From: CAVUAA01 sp963739345
GTDB taxonomy: Bacteria; Chlamydiota; Chlamydiia; Chlamydiales; JAFEGQ01
DNA: 64,000 nt
Direction: 5' to 3'
NCBI GenBank assembly: GCA_963739345.1
Contig: CAVUAA010000001.1
Location: 124,001-188,000, forward strand
Within the stretch, counting starts at the first letter, position 1. Every line of letters begins with the position of its first letter. The notes beneath the pieces are model-generated. The model did not search any database. It was given only the letters and a program-made list of their open reading frames with translations, and had not been told where the DNA came from. The position numbers and the translations under genes were made by a program. Of the stretch, positions 62,490-64,000 are shown one piece after another.

Positions 62490-63426
62490 GACTTACGATA
62501 GTATTCTGGTCGCTGGCACCAATGGGAAGGGGTCGGTGGCGACGATGATTGCCGCCGGCCTGCAAGCGGCTGGTCACCGGGTGGGACTTTTTACCTCCCC
62601 CCACATCGAACGGATGAATGAGCGGATCCAGATCAACGGGGTGCAGATCTCCGATGCCGATCTTGACCGCCTTTGTGAGTGGGACTCTCCGGTCACCTTC
62701 TTTGAAACGCTTACCGCTGCAGCTCGCTCCTACTTCGGGGAGCAAAAGTGCGATTATGTGGTGTGGGAGGTGGGGATTGGCGGCCGCCTCGATGCGACCA
62801 ACGCAGTCGAGCCGATCCTCTCCGTCATCACCTCCATTGCTCTTGATCACACCCACATTTTGGGCGACACCCTCGAAAAAATAGCGCGAGAAAAGGCTGG
62901 TATCTGCCGCCCCGGCGTCCCTTGCGTGCTCGGTCCCACAGCCCAGAACTTAGGAGTGGAGGGGATCGCCGTGCCACCGGTCGCCGGCGATTATCGGGCG
63001 GAAAACCGCGCGATTGCCGTCGCCGCCCTCAATCAGCTCGGCATCGATGCTGTTCCGGACGTATCGCCTCCCTGCCGGATGGAGTGGGCTGGCAACAACC
63101 TCCTCTTCGACGTCGCTCACAACCCCGCCGCCTTCCGCGCGCTTTTGAAAGCGCTTCCGCCTCGCCCCACCCGCTTTCTTGCCAGCTTCTCCCTTGGTCA
63201 CGATGCTCAAACCTGTCTCGACCTTATCCGCGCCACCGGTCACCCGGTCCACCTCGTCCAAATCGACCACGAGAGAATGCTCGACCTTGCCGAGCTTGAG
63301 ACTACCGGCTGTCATTTCGGCATTCCTAAACTCTCCGATGAACTCCTCGTCGTCTGCGGTAGCTGCTACATGATGGCTGAGATGAAAAGGAGGCTTGGTG
63401 ACCGCGCTCGGTTAAGCCACCGGTGA
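62476..63426 (+). CDS. folC: folylpolyglutamate synthase / dihydrofolate synthase, short form
   Basis: This Mur-ligase-family enzyme adds glutamate to folates. The P-loop AGTNGKGSVATMIAA is at residues 13-27, followed by TSPHIERMNERIQING and VWEVGIGGRLDATNAVEPILSVITSIALDHTHILGDT in pieces. FDVAHNPAAF is the C-terminal ligase motif. At 316 residues it is about 100 shorter than usual, missing the N-terminal helix before the P-loop and part of the C-terminal domain. The upstream in-frame sequence is inside the PHP gene and is not coding here. It may still be active; the reduced size is odd. Confidence 0.88.
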   Translation: MRSAETYDSILVAGTNGKGSVATMIAAGLQAAGHRVGLFTSPHIERMNERIQINGVQISDADLDRLCEWDSPVTFFETLTAAARSYFGEQKCDYVVWEVGIGGRLDATNAVEPILSVITSIALDHTHILGDTLEKIAREKAGICRPGVPCVLGPTAQNLGVEGIAVPPVAGDYRAENRAIAVAALNQLGIDAVPDVSPPCRMEWAGNNLLFDVAHNPAAFRALLKALPPRPTRFLASFSLGHDAQTCLDLIRATGHPVHLVQIDHERMLDLAELETTGCHFGIPKLSDELLVVCGSCYMMAEMKRRLGDRARLSHR

Positions 63427-63899
63427 TGGCAGACGCCCCACCGATCTGAGGGAAGCGTTGCGGCCCACTCTAGCAGCGCCTCCTCCTCCCGGGCTCCTTC
63501 CTCGTGTCCCGGATAGCAGGTGATGCTGAGTGCACCCGTAACTAACGGTAGAAATTTCTCCACACTCAACAGAGTTGAATCTACCTGTGTTGTCACCTGC
63601 TTGTCGCTCCCCGGCAGATAGCCCAGATTGTAAACCACGAGTTTGATAGGCTGCTCCACCTCCAATTCCGCATGGCAACAGAGGAGGGGCTCGATTCCCG
63701 TCCGTTCCCGAGTTGCCTCGATTGCAGCAGGCTGCACATCGCAGGCAATCACCCGATCGGTCAATGAAAGTAAAAAGTTAGTATCGTGTCCGTTGCCGCA
63801 GGTCGCATCGATGACCAGGTCGCCAGGGTTGACGATCTTGGTCCAGTAGTCGTGAGCCATCGTCAAATGCTTGCTAAATTGTGTCTGTTTCACTAGCAT
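63366..63899 (-). CDS. mnmM: MnmM (YtqB)-like tRNA methyltransferase
   Basis: This 177-residue class I SAM methyltransferase has motif I VIDATCGNGHDTNFLLSL and VVYNLGYLPGSDKQVTTQ, matching the YtqB family. YtqB/MnmM is known to methylate wobble uridines (nm5U34 to mnm5U34) in Firmicutes. ATG 63899 is the start. Its last 61 bases overlap folC tail to tail. It is divergent from the tRNA-Val gene 12 bases away, a fitting though perhaps accidental context. Confidence 0.88.
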   Translation of the reverse strand: MLVKQTQFSKHLTMAHDYWTKIVNPGDLVIDATCGNGHDTNFLLSLTDRVIACDVQPAAIEATRERTGIEPLLCCHAELEVEQPIKLVVYNLGYLPGSDKQVTTQVDSTLLSVEKFLPLVTGALSITCYPGHEEGAREEEALLEWAATLPSDRWGVCHHRWLNRARSPSLLFISAIM

Positions 63900-63910
63900 G
63901 TTCGTCCGTT

Positions 63911-63984
63911 GGGGTATTAGCTCAGTTGGTTAGAGCGCCACGTTGACATCGTGGAGGTCAGCTGTTCGAGTCAGCTATATCCCA
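63911..63984 (+). tRNA. tRNA-Val (GAC)
   Basis: A 74-base cloverleaf: acceptor GGGGTAT pairs with ATATCCC (one G-U), D arm GCTC...GAGC, anticodon stem CCACG/CGTGG with loop TTGACAT (anticodon GAC), T arm AGCTG-TTCGAGT-CAGCT. Discriminator A984; no CCA is encoded. Anticodon GAC decodes valine GUC/GUU codons. Confidence 0.95.
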
Positions 63985-64000
63985 AACCCCCTAGGGGCTT

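Overview
The window looks like a chromosomal segment of an environmental (non-Chlamydiaceae) member of the Chlamydiae. The main evidence is a V-type ATP synthase operon in the chlamydial order (E, DUF2764, A, B, D, I, K) next to transaldolase, a double-length UvrA of about 1709 residues made of two UvrA halves, a PknD-type kinase, paired cdaA-ybbR, cydAB, nusB-murB and a Legionella/chlamydia-type outer-membrane porin. From memory of the C. trachomatis gene order, tal/atp/valS/pknD and pyk/uvrA form a shared backbone here, interrupted by many accessory genes. The DNA is visibly GC-rich compared with the amoebal chlamydiae I know.

Layout. 0-9.6 kb: the C-terminal end of a Ulp1/C48-like cysteine protease, tal, a zinc-ribbon gene, the V-ATPase operon and an RRM protein ending in a good terminator. 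9.6-20.3 kb: fumC, a tail-anchored protein, a lipoprotein/TIM-barrel-like/beta-barrel operon, several bilobed-hydrophobic accessory proteins (one with a possible U-box) and two tandem sodium:alanine/glycine symporters. 20.3-31.3 kb: valS, a repeat-bearing membrane protein, a valS fragment, two Sel1-type paralogues, an IS982 element between nested palindromes, and a frameshifted pknD. 31.3-42.4 kb: a serine hydrolase without its serine, DUF192, an IS5/IS903 element, an ATPase of the DUF234 type between two copies of the uvrA 3' end, and uvrA. 42.4-53 kb: SulP transporter, a decayed AbiE toxin-antitoxin pair, two FadL-like porins, pyk, a gene split by a second IS903-type element, and a membrane-protein gene with an internal stop. 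53-64 kb: mostly intact housekeeping genes (rsmE, glycosyltransferase, ybbR, cdaA, cydAB, porin, nusB, murB, PHP, folC, mnmM) and tRNA-Val(GAC).

How it fits together. The rotor subunit AtpK keeps sodium-type ligands and sits beside two sodium:amino-acid symporters, so a sodium cycle is plausible; cytochrome bd and fumarase indicate respiration, pyk and tal central carbon flow, and murB peptidoglycan precursor synthesis. Accessory genes tend to carry their own consensus promoter, and many sit between an intact housekeeping gene and a broken copy of that gene's end (valS, uvrA, a beta-barrel gene, FadL). This recurring arrangement is the most unusual structural signal in the window. Several genes are broken by single-base changes (atpA, pknD, both IS transposases); these may be real decay or sequencing error.
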